From Azoarcus sp. CIB (GTDB lineage Bacteria; Pseudomonadota; Gammaproteobacteria; Burkholderiales; Rhodocyclaceae): a DNA stretch of 64,000 nt. A program made the position numbers and the translations under genes. Positions 39,094 through 49,528 of the stretch are shown here, in pieces (position 1 is the stretch's first letter; each line of letters opens with the position of its first letter). A model generated the notes under the pieces. It was given only the letters and a program-made list of their open reading frames with translations, had not been told where the DNA came from and searched no databases. Location of the stretch: assembly GCF_001190925.1 (NCBI RefSeq), contig NZ_CP011072.1, positions 1,488,001-1,552,000 of the forward strand. The letters are read 5' to 3'.

Positions 39094-41879
39094 CAGGCCC
39101 CAGCCTCCGTTCGCGTGAGCGCCTGGTCGTACCAGAGCAGCAGTTTCTCGTCTTCTTGCAGCGCCTCTTCGGGGATCTTCTGGGCGATCGCGATGATGGC
39201 CCCGTAGTTCTTGGCGGCCCAAGCTGCCTTGAACCCAGCTCGCAACACCTCCAGGCGGAATTCCTTCAGCTTGCGACCAGTCGCTGATTGGTACCCCTCG
39301 AACTCCTTCAGAAGCGCCTTCTCGCGCCTCTTCTCCAAGTCATGGGCCTTGTTCGGGTCAGGTACATACCAGCGTTCCTGGGCCTTTGCCTTTAAGCGAG
39401 GATCGACTTTGTCCAGGCCTCTGTAGTCATGGAAGTTCTTCGATAAGTAGTTCGATATCTGGGAAGGAACTTCGCTGGTACCGTCGTACTGTAGGAAGTT
39501 GTTCTCCAGCAATGCCGACAGCTCCGGTTTTGCCTCGTGCTTCTTCCAGCCAGCACCCAACTGGGTGATGAACTCGGGGTGGATCTCTTGGTAGGTGGAT
39601 GGACGCGACTTTAGGAAGTCGGCAAGCCAGTCAATGGCGCTGCGCTCGTCGCTGACAAACAATTCCATCTGTGGTGCTTGCGCCACCAAAGCACGCTTTT
39701 TGTCGTACGCGGCCACTTGGTCTGACAAGAAGACCATGCCATCACGCTCGGGGAAGCGACTGCGAAGGCCGTCTAAGAACTCGTCGCTTGACAGCGGAAC
39801 CGGAGCGTCGTGGCGCACGAACCATGCGACCAAGCGATCGTAGATACGCCGTGGATCTCGCTCAACAATAAACTCCAGACCACCGTCTTTCACTTTGACC
39901 ACCGACAACTGCCTTAAGTGCGTCTGCACAAAGTCCCAGGCTGAGTCGGGAGTAGGACCACGTTGGGCGAAGCGCTGCTCAAGCCCACCGTTTGGCTTAT
40001 AGGCTGAGATCACCAGATCCTGCTTCACGGCAGTAGTGGAGGTGACCTGCCGATAGCTGCCTTGCAGCTTGTCCAGCGCAGTGACCTCGGCGACTACGAA
40101 GCCCGCTTGCTGCAAAGCTACCTGGATCGCGTTCCATACTGAGGCCCTGCTGTTTGAAAAGACAACCGTCATCCAGCGTCCGGGCTTGAGCACGCGGTGA
40201 TACTCCAAGAAACACCGCTGCATCAAGCGCTGATACTCGGGAAGCGCTTTTTTCTTAAATCGGTCAATGATCGCTTCGGGTTGGGCGTCAGTGATGACGC
40301 CGTGCCACGCTTCGACTAGGAAATTTAGGTCTGCGTAGTAGATGTTTTCGCCGAAGGGTGGGTCTGTGAAGATGTAGTCGACGCTTTCGTCGGGCAAGCC
40401 AAGCCTCGCTGCCGTACCTGTCGTGACGAATGTGTTGTCAGCCTTCGTCCATGAGCCACTGAAGGCAGCGACTAGTCTTCCTAGCTTTCCTTCGAACTGA
40501 TACCACGGACTGACCTCACTCGAGATCGAAGACACGTAGTAGACGCCAGGCATATCGAGGCCGACCTGAGACCCCCCAATCTTTCCGTATTGGATTGGTT
40601 TATATCGGTTCAGCACCGACATTCCACGGATTCCCTGCTCCACCATAAACAGCAGAAATGCTCGAACCCGTTTGTCGGGGTGTGTGTGCACCCTTTCCCA
40701 CAGTTTGCCCATGGCCTGTGCGGCCCTTGCGAGGAAGAAGTGGTGAATGTGCGTGATACCGGAATAGTCCATCCGCGCACGCTCATGCGTCATGTGCATT
40801 GGTGGAAGGTCGCGGGTGGGCACTTCCTTTGGTAGATCAAGCAACTCGATGCGAGCTAGCAGTGCCAGATCGGCGGCATCTGGCTTCTTCTCGTACTTGA
40901 CTTTCCCAACCTGGTAGGAAATCAAGGTTGGCGCCCGCTTAGGAACCTTGATGGTCTTTCCTGTCGCGGCATCGACTTTGGCCGTATACAGCCGTTCGAG
41001 ACGCTGTTTGGTAAGACCGGAACCACAATGCGGGCACGGAAAGTCATCTCTAACGCGCTTAGTTTCTGCATCGAGCGCTTCCTCAGTGAAGTTCACTTCG
41101 CCTGAGCACTCTGGGCAGCTGTAAAGCTGGCTCCACACCGTGTAATCGATCCGCCCCTTGGTTTTGCCATCTGTGTGCAAGGTCTCGTACATCCAGCCTA
41201 TTTCGTGTTCGAGGTCCCTAAGCAACTGCTTACCAGCCCGGGCGAAGGCGTCAGCATCGAACGGGAGGTTGTAGTTAGCAGCGATGAACGTAGCGGCCGG
41301 CGACAGGTCGTTCAACACCACACGGCGTGTGCCCCACTGAGGGGTAGGTTTGCCTTCCTTTTTCCAGGCCAATTCCACTTCGTGGCGGTAGACGGCCGGT
41401 GCGCGGTCGCACCACTGCGCCGCCACGCCGGTCATGCCGGAGCCAGCAAAGCCGTCAAGCACTACATCGCCGGGTTGTGTGTAGTGCAGGATGGAAGGCA
41501 CGATGGCCAAGTGCGGCACTTTGGTGTGGTACGAGTGCGCCTTGTAGAGGGCGTCAGTCTTTCCCTCGGAAACGTCAATGGCCAACGGTTCGCGGGAGTA
41601 CTTGGCGTCTGGGTCGTATGGTCTGCCGTAATGCTTTACAAAGTCGCACAGCCACGGATTTGGGCATGCCGTGTAGTACGGTGGGTCCGACATCGCCAGG
41701 ATGGCTTCATCGGTGCCCTGCGGGAACCCTTCGGTCTTCCGGAACGCCGGGTCCTTCAGCTTCTCGGCCAGCAGTTCCGAGAAGTGTTCGCGACGGGCCT
41801 GCTCACTTGGGAACTTGATGCCCAAGCATTCGACTGGGCCTGATGCTGCCTTTTGATGGTCTTTGTATAGGTCGTTCAT
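39093..41879 (-). CDS. pglX: BREX type 3 adenine methyltransferase PglX (DUF1156)
   Basis: 928 residues from ATG 41879, 17 bp after the previous gene. An N-terminal SDPPYY (near residue 65) precedes the SAM-binding motif DGFAGSGMT (142-150). A second motif TDPPFGENIYY lies near the middle. Paired Cys (SCPECSG and FPCPHCG) form a likely zinc ribbon. This is the DUF1156 methylase of BREX type 3, which marks host DNA at a non-palindromic site so that it is not attacked. Confidence 0.92.
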   Translation of the reverse strand: MNDLYKDHQKAASGPVECLGIKFPSEQARREHFSELLAEKLKDPAFRKTEGFPQGTDEAILAMSDPPYYTACPNPWLCDFVKHYGRPYDPDAKYSREPLAIDVSEGKTDALYKAHSYHTKVPHLAIVPSILHYTQPGDVVLDGFAGSGMTGVAAQWCDRAPAVYRHEVELAWKKEGKPTPQWGTRRVVLNDLSPAATFIAANYNLPFDADAFARAGKQLLRDLEHEIGWMYETLHTDGKTKGRIDYTVWSQLYSCPECSGEVNFTEEALDAETKRVRDDFPCPHCGSGLTKQRLERLYTAKVDAATGKTIKVPKRAPTLISYQVGKVKYEKKPDAADLALLARIELLDLPKEVPTRDLPPMHMTHERARMDYSGITHIHHFFLARAAQAMGKLWERVHTHPDKRVRAFLLFMVEQGIRGMSVLNRYKPIQYGKIGGSQVGLDMPGVYYVSSISSEVSPWYQFEGKLGRLVAAFSGSWTKADNTFVTTGTAARLGLPDESVDYIFTDPPFGENIYYADLNFLVEAWHGVITDAQPEAIIDRFKKKALPEYQRLMQRCFLEYHRVLKPGRWMTVVFSNSRASVWNAIQVALQQAGFVVAEVTALDKLQGSYRQVTSTTAVKQDLVISAYKPNGGLEQRFAQRGPTPDSAWDFVQTHLRQLSVVKVKDGGLEFIVERDPRRIYDRLVAWFVRHDAPVPLSSDEFLDGLRSRFPERDGMVFLSDQVAAYDKKRALVAQAPQMELFVSDERSAIDWLADFLKSRPSTYQEIHPEFITQLGAGWKKHEAKPELSALLENNFLQYDGTSEVPSQISNYLSKNFHDYRGLDKVDPRLKAKAQERWYVPDPNKAHDLEKRREKALLKEFEGYQSATGRKLKEFRLEVLRAGFKAAWAAKNYGAIIAIAQKIPEEALQEDEKLLLWYDQALTRTEAGA

Positions 41880-41896
41880 AACGTCAGCTTCGGATT

Positions 41897-43834
41897 TCAG
41901 AGGTTGGGTCGCACTTGGCGCACGTAGGTGGCCTTGTCGATGCCCACGTGGTGTAGGAATGTCTTGAAGACGCCAGGGCTCACCGGGTCTCGCGTGGGAA
42001 GAATGAAGGCACGTTGGTCCGGCCCCGTCCACTTCTGGTGGCCGCCTTTGCCGCCCGATGCGTCCAGGCTGTGGCGGAAGTGTTTGAGCGCCCGCTCAAG
42101 CTCGCGACGCGGCGGCACGTTGAACGTGGCCGGGTGGCTTTGCAGACGGTCAGCGATGACGCCCGGGCCCACGAAACGCAAAGGGATGTCGGCGGGCTGG
42201 AAGTCGTACGGCAGCGGGCCGGTCAGCGCGCTTTCAAGTGGCAGGCCGATGCTGGTGGCGTTGATCTTGGCGTTACCCGTGCTGAGCTGGTTGGCAAAGG
42301 TGCGCCACGTGGCAGCCTGATGCCCCAGGCGCCATTCCTGATACCCGGGTGGTGCGAGGTCGAGAGATCCTTCGACGACGCGGTCCAGGCCCTCAGCGTT
42401 CGACGCCATGCGTGTGACCAACGACTGGATGCCGGGTGCTTTGAACCAGTCCCATGCTGACCAGTTGGCCAGGGCTTCTTCGAGCCAATCGGGCGTTTCG
42501 CGCAGCGCCTGGTAGACGCGGTACTTGTAGCGCAGGTGTCGCGGCTGCTGGGCGTTGATCTCGGCCCAGGAGAGTGCGGCCTCGACCCGGGCGTGGAACA
42601 GCTCGTGGGCGTAGGTCAGGCCAAAGGCCAGCAGCGCAGCAAGGCTGTGCGACCCATGAACACGCGCCGACTTGAAGTCGTCCAAAAAGCTGAGCGCCAG
42701 GTCGTCCAGCTTACGGGCGTCGAAGTAGATCCCCCAGGTCTCCTCGGTCCAGACGTGATACGGCTGGAACCAGGCGATGGCCTCGAAGCCCTGTCCTTTG
42801 ACGTCCTTGCGAACGTCGTCCACGCGGTCGCGGTAATCGTCTTGGTCGAGCTGCAGATCGTCCAGCGCATCCTTGAGGTCGTTCGACGTCGGATCAAAGC
42901 CCTGGACCTGAACCGAGTCCTGTACGGGCTGTGTGCCCGTGTCGAACTTGGGCTTGCCCATCTGCTCGATGCGCGGCTTGCGCAACGCCGCAGGCAGGCG
43001 CTTCTGAACAGCCCAGCGGACCTCGGGGTACGAGGGTAGGCCTGTGTGGGGCACCCATGAGGCGAGGCCTTGAGTGCGGCGCCCAGCAGCGCCAGGAAGA
43101 ATGCCGGCGTAGTTTCCATCGCGGGATGGCGGCCAGCCAGATGCGGCGATCCCGGCCAGGGCAGCGCGTGCGAGCTTTTCAAGGTCGCCCGATGTGGGCT
43201 GTGGGAACTTCGCGGCGCGCGGCATGGAAGGAAGTAGCCGTTCGGCAGTCAACACCGGACGCTGAAAGTGGCTCTCCATCGCCACCTGCGCTTCTGCATA
43301 CCCTTCGAACCTCTTCATGTCGCTGTTGCGAGCGTAGAAGTCCTCGTTGTCCTTCTTCTTGCGGTCGATTGCCTCGTCAAACTCGGCGACTTTGGATTGG
43401 TGCTCCAGCAGCAGCGCGTCGGCGTCTGCCTTCAGCCCTGCCGAGATCCAAGCATCCGGAGCAACAGGCTTCGACCGCCCCACCACCAGGCACAAAGTCT
43501 TCCCGTCCGGCAGCAAGAACACGCCGTGGCAATGAGCGACAACCTTGGTGCCGACCTTGATGCGTGCGTCGGTTGGCTTGAGCTTGGCTGGCGCCCAAAT
43601 GGCCTCTCGCAGCTGCCGGCGAAGAGACTTTTCGTCTAGCAACAACGCCATCAGCCGCGCCGTTCTCTGGGCCCCAAGAACTTCAATCTCCCATTCGCCG
43701 GTTGCAAGGAACTCAACAAGATCAGGGTCAGAAGCGGGTACGTCGATGCAGAACACATCAGGCGCGGTCGTCCACGCGAAGCTGGGGGGAATCCAGCTTT
43801 GCAGGCGCAGGGGTCTGCTGCTTGGGCCGCTCAC
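41897..43834 (-). CDS. Zincin metallopeptidase-HicA-like fusion within the BREX operon
   Basis: 645 residues from a GTG at 43834, 4 bp after the brxC stop, with GGAG 8 bases upstream. The middle carries a zinc-peptidase motif, AHELFH (HExxH, about residues 410-414). WLEEALANW follows about 40 residues later, a good third-ligand Glu for a gluzincin. The last 70 residues (RALKHFRHSLDASGGKGGHQKW ... FILPTRDPVSPGVFKTFLHHVGI) match the HicA toxin fold, with the catalytic His in GGHQ. The N-terminal 350 residues are unknown. It is not one of the six canonical type 3 genes. Possible roles are a protease activated on infection, an RNase, or both. Confidence 0.78.
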   Translation of the reverse strand: MSGPSSRPLRLQSWIPPSFAWTTAPDVFCIDVPASDPDLVEFLATGEWEIEVLGAQRTARLMALLLDEKSLRRQLREAIWAPAKLKPTDARIKVGTKVVAHCHGVFLLPDGKTLCLVVGRSKPVAPDAWISAGLKADADALLLEHQSKVAEFDEAIDRKKKDNEDFYARNSDMKRFEGYAEAQVAMESHFQRPVLTAERLLPSMPRAAKFPQPTSGDLEKLARAALAGIAASGWPPSRDGNYAGILPGAAGRRTQGLASWVPHTGLPSYPEVRWAVQKRLPAALRKPRIEQMGKPKFDTGTQPVQDSVQVQGFDPTSNDLKDALDDLQLDQDDYRDRVDDVRKDVKGQGFEAIAWFQPYHVWTEETWGIYFDARKLDDLALSFLDDFKSARVHGSHSLAALLAFGLTYAHELFHARVEAALSWAEINAQQPRHLRYKYRVYQALRETPDWLEEALANWSAWDWFKAPGIQSLVTRMASNAEGLDRVVEGSLDLAPPGYQEWRLGHQAATWRTFANQLSTGNAKINATSIGLPLESALTGPLPYDFQPADIPLRFVGPGVIADRLQSHPATFNVPPRRELERALKHFRHSLDASGGKGGHQKWTGPDQRAFILPTRDPVSPGVFKTFLHHVGIDKATYVRQVRPNL

Positions 43835-43838
43835 GAGA

Positions 43839-46800
43839 TCACTCCACCACGAACCGGAGCTTGCTGGCGTCCTTGCCCTTGCAGCGGTCATTCAGGAAGG
43901 TCTCGAACCGCTTGCGCAGGTCGTCCGGCGTGGCTGGCGATCCGCCTTGCAGCAGGGCCTTCTTGATGTCGTCGCCGCTGACGCCGATCTTCTCCAGTCC
44001 TGACAGTGCCTCTTGCACAGCGCTGACAAAGTCCGGGGTGACGGGGTCGGCCAGCTTCTTCGACGCGACGAACTTCTTGATCAGCTCGCGGGCGGACGCC
44101 TTCAGCAGGTCAAGGTTGGCCTGAATGATCGGGTCGTCCAGGTTGTCGAGCAGCGTTTGTTGCCAGCCGTCGAGCAACTTGTCCAGTTCCTCGTCCAGTT
44201 GCTTGAGCACGTTGGCGGCGGGCAGGAAGTCGCCTTGCTCGTTGGCCGGGCGGAAGCTGCAGTGCGGGCAATAGGGGCTGGCCGACAGTTCCGACTCGAC
44301 CAGCGACGCGCAACTCTTGAGCTTGTCGAGCTTGTCGTCGAAGGTGGTGAGCTGGCTGGTGGGCATCAGCGAGATGCCGGCCAGGGCACGCATGGCCACC
44401 AGGCGCGAGTCTTTGCGCAACGCGGACTTGGTCTTGTCCTCCGCCACGCCCAGGCGAGCTTTGCTGTGCTGGGCGATGTAGGCGGTGAGATAGTCCTTCT
44501 TGAGCTGGGCCAGGGTCTGCCGGTATTCGGCGGCATGCTGGGCGTTGCGGTCCAGCGCGAGCTTGTCCAGGATGTCCTTGCGTGCGCTCTGCGCCTGCTT
44601 GACCCATGCGTGATCGCTGGACAGCACCATCTCAGCTTGCGACAAGTAGGCTGCCGTGCTGCCCAACTCCGTCACCAGCTCCAGCAGCTTTTCGACGGCA
44701 GCCAGGACCTCGAGGTTCTTCTTCTGAGCATCGATGTCGTCGGACCCGATGCGCAGGTTCTTCAGCTTGCCGACCGTGTTGTACGGCGTCAGCCCCTCAG
44801 TGAAGGTCTTGAGCGCTTCCAGCCGGGTGCGCCAGTCGCGGATTTCGTCGTCCGTGAGCAGCGGCTTGCCCCAGAAGGTGAGCTTGCCTTGCAGATCAGT
44901 GCCCGCCGTCAGCACGCGGCCGACCAGCTTGGAGACGGCTTCGAGAAGCTGCTTGACGGGTTCTTCCGACCCTTGCGTGGCCAGTTGTGCCAAGCCGGGC
45001 GACAGGCCGAGCAGTTCGAACAAGGATCGCAGAACGGAGACGTTGATTTCCTTCGGCGCTTCGACATGCTTGAACTGCTTGAGCTCTTCGAGTCCGCGCT
45101 CGGCCAGCAGCGTGATCTTGCCGGAGTCGATCTTGTCGCCTGTGATGGCCAGGACGATGTCGCCGGAGTAGACGAGGCCCCCCAGCACGGCCACCAGCAG
45201 GTCCGGCTCCAAGCGGAATTTCACCGGGTGGAAGTACTCCACGTCCGTCTGTCCGTTCAGCAGCTCGCTGCGGTTCAGCACCTGGCCATGCCCCTTGGCC
45301 TTCAGGCGGCTCAGCACTTCTTGCGAGTAACGCGAGCGCCCCGGCTCGATGCGGTCGCCATCCAGCATCTCCAACGCGTCGAGGATGGCATTGGCGTCCT
45401 TGGTGCGGGTGCCGCCGGCCAGTGCCTTCAGCGCATTGCCCACCAACTGCTTGCGGTTGGACTCGGTGACCAGCACCGGGAAGGTCGGGTACTCGGGCGA
45501 GACCTCGGCAAACTGCTGGTTGAGCGCCAGGCCGGAGACGACGTTGACGATGTCGCGGAAGTTGGCGCGCTCATCAGATCCCAGACGGAGCCTGTCACGG
45601 ATGTTGACGCCCGTGGCCCAGCCCTGGAGGGTCTTGGTCTTGCCTTGGTAGGTGACCTCGAATGCGGTCATCTGCTTTTCCTGGAGCCACTTGCTCATGT
45701 CGCGCAGCGCGTCTTTGGCTTTGTCCAGGTAGACGGCCTTCGCGCCGCCGCTGGCGGTGGAGGCAAGGTCCTGTGCCGCCGCGTAGAAGGCCAGGTGGCG
45801 CTTGATGGCGTCGTCCAGGCCCTTGAGCCGGATGAACACCTCATCGGACTTGTTCTCGTCACGGAAACGCGGCGGCTCGAAGGGCTGAATGAAGTAGACG
45901 TAGAAATCGCGCTCGGGCTGGGCGGTGGGCCGGTCGTTCGGGGCCCCGAAGAACAGGTAGCCGTTGCGGTCGACGCGGCGGTCTTGCCACTCGATCTGGT
46001 ACTGCCAGATCTGATGGCCCGTCACGTAGGTGCTCTCGTCCGTGCGCTCCATCAGCTGCTTGATGGCGCCGTAGTAGGCGCGGTCCAGCGCGTCATCCGA
46101 CAGCGCCTCGGCACGCTTTTCGATCTGCGCGTCGTAGTCGACGTCCTTCTTGAGGTCGAGGAAGTACTGCTCGGTGTCCGGCGCCTTGGAGATGAACTGG
46201 CCGTTGACCGTCTTGACGATCTCCCGCAGGGTGGTTTGAACAGCGGTGAGCAGGTCGTCGGCCGGGTCGCCACCCATGTCCTCGATGCCGGGCTGGTAAA
46301 GGCACAGCGTGTCGCGCAGTTCGGCAGCGGTTGGACCGACCGGCACGTAGATGTCGCCGCCTGTGGTCAGCCGATGCACCGACAGGCCGGCAATCACGCG
46401 CTGCGCCATGAGCTTGTACGCTGGGCGGGTGAAGGCCTTCAGCACGCGTTCGGCGAGGACCTCAGACACCTTCAGGACGGGGCCAATACTGGGGTCTGAG
46501 CGCAGCACCGAGTTGGAGGTTACGGTGTCCCAAAACTTATCGTAGCCGATCAGTCCTGGGCGGTCGTCGGGAACCTCGTCATTCAGGACGGCCTGGATCT
46601 GGTCGCGCAGGGTGACCAGGGCTCCGCGCTTTTCGGTGAAGATCAGACGCTCGAAGGTGCCGATGTACTCCGGGTGAACCGGAAACAGCCGCACGTACTC
46701 GTCCATGCGCTCGTTCATCGAGCTGTAGAACTTGGCGAACTTGGTGAGGTAGGCCCGTATCTTGTTCTGCTGGTCAGCGGTCTTCTTCAGCAGGCGCTCG

Positions 46801-47564
46801 GCGACAACGAAGCTGACGTCTTGCCGAGCCAGCAGCACTTGCGTGAAGCGGTCTTTCACGCGGCGCAGGCTGTCGGCGACGTGCTGGAAACGGTTGCTGT
46901 CGAAGATGGCTTCCTGCACGCCGGCCACGAAGCGGAAACGCAGGTGCTTGGTGACTTCACCGATCTCACGCAGGAACGACAGGTCCAGCACCAGGTCGTG
47001 ATCTTTGCGGGACCGCAGGTAGTCGAGAAACTCGTCGACCACCAAGAGCACGCCGTGGTTGGGGTGGACCTCGGCGAACGCGGCCATCATTTCCTCGAAC
47101 GCCGCCTTGTTGTTGACCACCTTGTCGGCAGCAGGGAACGAGTAGCTGACACCGTTCTTTTCAAGGAAGAGCTCAAGCTCCTGGGTGATGATGTCCCGCA
47201 GCGACATCTGGCTGGAGATCTCGATGCGGTGGACCTTGAATTTGCCCGCGATTTTCCCCGCCGCTTCTGCAACCTTGGTGTGACGGATCATTGGAACATA
47301 GGACGCATCTTCCGCGACGAGGGATAGCACAGACATTAGGTGTGATTTACCTGTGCCGTAGTTGCCGACGACGAGAAGCCCTTGGTGGTCAATGGACGCA
47401 TCAAAAGACAGTTGTGGGAGAATTCGGTCCACGATCCTCTCTGCCATATCGTCGGAGATTACATACGTCTGGAGAAGCTTCTGTGCCGCGCCAGGTCGGT
47501 CCGCGTTTAGTAGCTCGATCGTTGTCTCGATTTGGTCGAATTGAATGAGGTCGCCGTACCGCAT
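43839..47564 (-). CDS. brxC: BREX BrxC-type large P-loop ATPase (DUF6079)
   Basis: 1241 residues. Walker A is GNYGTGKSH at residues 67-75 and Walker B is GVLLVVDEFLDYL. A long helical body contains FYVYFIQPFEPPRF, and a Cys pair near the C-terminus (SPYCPHCSFRP) suggests a zinc site. BrxC/PglY ATPases are the largest BREX component and probably scaffold the complex. It lies 15 bp after brxF. Confidence 0.92.
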   Translation of the reverse strand: MRYGDLIQFDQIETTIELLNADRPGAAQKLLQTYVISDDMAERIVDRILPQLSFDASIDHQGLLVVGNYGTGKSHLMSVLSLVAEDASYVPMIRHTKVAEAAGKIAGKFKVHRIEISSQMSLRDIITQELELFLEKNGVSYSFPAADKVVNNKAAFEEMMAAFAEVHPNHGVLLVVDEFLDYLRSRKDHDLVLDLSFLREIGEVTKHLRFRFVAGVQEAIFDSNRFQHVADSLRRVKDRFTQVLLARQDVSFVVAERLLKKTADQQNKIRAYLTKFAKFYSSMNERMDEYVRLFPVHPEYIGTFERLIFTEKRGALVTLRDQIQAVLNDEVPDDRPGLIGYDKFWDTVTSNSVLRSDPSIGPVLKVSEVLAERVLKAFTRPAYKLMAQRVIAGLSVHRLTTGGDIYVPVGPTAAELRDTLCLYQPGIEDMGGDPADDLLTAVQTTLREIVKTVNGQFISKAPDTEQYFLDLKKDVDYDAQIEKRAEALSDDALDRAYYGAIKQLMERTDESTYVTGHQIWQYQIEWQDRRVDRNGYLFFGAPNDRPTAQPERDFYVYFIQPFEPPRFRDENKSDEVFIRLKGLDDAIKRHLAFYAAAQDLASTASGGAKAVYLDKAKDALRDMSKWLQEKQMTAFEVTYQGKTKTLQGWATGVNIRDRLRLGSDERANFRDIVNVVSGLALNQQFAEVSPEYPTFPVLVTESNRKQLVGNALKALAGGTRTKDANAILDALEMLDGDRIEPGRSRYSQEVLSRLKAKGHGQVLNRSELLNGQTDVEYFHPVKFRLEPDLLVAVLGGLVYSGDIVLAITGDKIDSGKITLLAERGLEELKQFKHVEAPKEINVSVLRSLFELLGLSPGLAQLATQGSEEPVKQLLEAVSKLVGRVLTAGTDLQGKLTFWGKPLLTDDEIRDWRTRLEALKTFTEGLTPYNTVGKLKNLRIGSDDIDAQKKNLEVLAAVEKLLELVTELGSTAAYLSQAEMVLSSDHAWVKQAQSARKDILDKLALDRNAQHAAEYRQTLAQLKKDYLTAYIAQHSKARLGVAEDKTKSALRKDSRLVAMRALAGISLMPTSQLTTFDDKLDKLKSCASLVESELSASPYCPHCSFRPANEQGDFLPAANVLKQLDEELDKLLDGWQQTLLDNLDDPIIQANLDLLKASARELIKKFVASKKLADPVTPDFVSAVQEALSGLEKIGVSGDDIKKALLQGGSPATPDDLRKRFETFLNDRCKGKDASKLRFVVE

Positions 47565-47579
47565 ATTTTTCTCTCTTCC

Positions 47580-48053
47580 CTATTTCTGAATTTCAAATGG
47601 GACCACGCCAGCAAGGCTGTAGTCTTGATGTTCTGGGTGCCCTATGTCGGCGTAAGTCAGCCGGCCCGTTCTTGTGTCGCCCTGCAACTCGCCCGGCCAA
47701 ACCGCCACGACGCGTTTCGCGTGTGCGTGACGCTTCAGCAAATCGAGTGGATCGAGCTGGAGCGATCGGTCGAACAAGAGCTCGATGTTGTCCAGCAGCA
47801 GAAGGTCGCCGGTGGCATGCTGATCGGCCAGCTCACGCAGGATCGTCGTGGTCTGCAGGTGGCGCTGTCTCTGCGGCATGCCCGCGAGACGACCGCCCAA
47901 GTCAGCCCCGACATTCAGCGGGGTGACACCCTTGTCTTTTGCGAGGGAGTGCAGCAATGCCGTCTTGCCTGCATGAGGCGCACCAATGAGCAGGACGAGC
48001 CTGCTCTGCAGTGCCCCGACTTCATCGACTAGACGCTCCAGCTTTTCGATCAT
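47580..48053 (-). CDS. brxF: BREX type 3 P-loop protein BrxF
   Basis: 157 residues from ATG 48053 with AAGGAAG upstream; the frame is open earlier without a ribosome site. Walker A is GAPHAGKT (24-31) and Walker B is DLLLLDNIE. BrxF is a small ATPase specific to type 3 systems and always sits before brxC, as here. Confidence 0.88.
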   Translation of the reverse strand: MIEKLERLVDEVGALQSRLVLLIGAPHAGKTALLHSLAKDKGVTPLNVGADLGGRLAGMPQRQRHLQTTTILRELADQHATGDLLLLDNIELLFDRSLQLDPLDLLKRHAHAKRVVAVWPGELQGDTRTGRLTYADIGHPEHQDYSLAGVVPFEIQK

Positions 48054-48124
48054 CTGCGCTTCCTTCCGGATAGGACCCGGAGATGGCGCCGCAGGTATCC
48101 AAAGGGGTGACGTGTCGGCATGAA

Positions 48125-49528
48125 TCACTCGAAAAGGCTGGACTGCTTGACGATGTAGCCCGCTGGCTTCTTCTGTTTCTCGATCACGCCTTCGTCGACG
48201 AGACGCTGAAGCCACGTCTTGGCTTGGGCGGTGGAGACGCCCAGCGCAGCGGCAACTTCGGCGTCCTTCATCGGGGCCTTCAGCAGCAACTGGATCACTT
48301 CCCGGACAGCCGCAAACAGCGTATCCGCAGGTGTGGACGCCGTTGTCGCCACAGGGCTGGCTGCTTCGGAGGTGGTCTCAGATGCCAGTGCAGCCGATGA
48401 GGCGGGCTCTGGCGTCAGCTCAACCTGTTCGTCGATGGGTGCAGCGGCGGATGGCGGCATTGGCTCGCTCGGCGCTTCGATCGCGGGCGTTGTCTCCGGG
48501 AACGAGGGGGTCGTGGGTGCAACGCCCGACGTTCCGTCTCCGGAAATCAGTGCAAGGCCTGACTGCGGAGATGGCACTGGAGTTGGTGCAGCGACATCGA
48601 ACACACCTTCAAACGCGTCAGCGTCTTGCGGGTTCGGCCAAGGTATCGCCCCCTTGCTGCGCAGGGCTTCGAGTCCGGGAGACGACTCGCCCGTGGATCG
48701 AACGTACACGGGCACGAACTTGAGCTTGGCCAGTTGTTCGACGGCACCAGCCCAGGTGCCGCCTTTGTTGAGATCAGAGCTGACGACCAAGGATGCGTCG
48801 GCCAGCGCATAGATCAGCTTGTTGCGCTGCATGGCGTTTCCAACGTTGAATCCTGCGCTCGGGTCGTAGGGCGAAATCAGCACCAGTTGGCCATCGAGAA
48901 GCAGGTTGCGGTGCTCGCGGTTCATGGTCGTTTTTTCCAGACTGTCTGCGAGGACGCCACTGACCTTGCCGCCAGCTTCAAGCGCACCGCGCATGGCGGC
49001 CTGATCGATGCCTTTCGCCCCACCCGATACGAGTGTTCTTCCCGCCCGCGCCGCTAGCCGGCCAACAGCCATCGTGTAGTCGATCAACGAATCGTCCACG
49101 TGACGAGATCCGACTACGGCGAGGCCACCCGACTCCAGCAAGCCCATTTCGCCGCAGCCGTAGATCACTGCTGGGGCGTCTTCGCGCAGGCGCGCCTTCA
49201 AGCGGCGGGGGTACTCGGCATCAGCGCGGCTGACCACCCAGATGGCGCGCGCCTGCCATCGCTCGATGACTTGGCTCAGGAGGAAGCCACGCCCTAACAA
49301 GCGCTGCAGACGGGCTTCATCAATTACCGGCTGGCAGGCACGCAGTAGATCTGCCGCATCGGGCGACACGAGGTCCGCAGGCTGGCGTTGTATCTCCCGC
49401 AGGTGGCGGGCGAGGCGCTTGTATTCGCCGGGCGACAGAAGCTCCGATGACGATGTACCTCGCCCAGCGATCAGCGGCGCCGTCAGTAGCAGGATCGCCT
49501 GGGTGTTGGGGGACAAGGTGGGCGTCAT
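48125..49528 (-). CDS. DprA-like Rossmann protein with winged-helix tail
   Basis: 467 residues from ATG 49528, overlapping the RecQ stop (ATGA). The centre is a DprA/Smf Rossmann domain ([10 protein letters not shown] ... [20 protein letters not shown]). A Pro/Ala/Ser-rich linker of about 110 residues and a C-terminal winged helix follow ([33 protein letters not shown]). DprA normally loads RecA on incoming single-stranded DNA. Here, between a RecQ-like helicase and brxF, it more likely senses or handles foreign DNA for the BREX locus. The long linker is unusual for housekeeping DprA. Confidence 0.82.
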   Translation of the reverse strand: MTPTLSPNTQAILLLTAPLIAGRGTSSSELLSPGEYKRLARHLREIQRQPADLVSPDAADLLRACQPVIDEARLQRLLGRGFLLSQVIERWQARAIWVVSRADAEYPRRLKARLREDAPAVIYGCGEMGLLESGGLAVVGSRHVDDSLIDYTMAVGRLAARAGRTLVSGGAKGIDQAAMRGALEAGGKVSGVLADSLEKTTMNREHRNLLLDGQLVLISPYDPSAGFNVGNAMQRNKLIYALADASLVVSSDLNKGGTWAGAVEQLAKLKFVPVYVRSTGESSPGLEALRSKGAIPWPNPQDADAFEGVFDVAAPTPVPSPQSGLALISGDGTSGVAPTTPSFPETTPAIEAPSEPMPPSAAAPIDEQVELTPEPASSAALASETTSEAASPVATTASTPADTLFAAVREVIQLLLKAPMKDAEVAAALGVSTAQAKTWLQRLVDEGVIEKQKKPAGYIVKQSSLFE

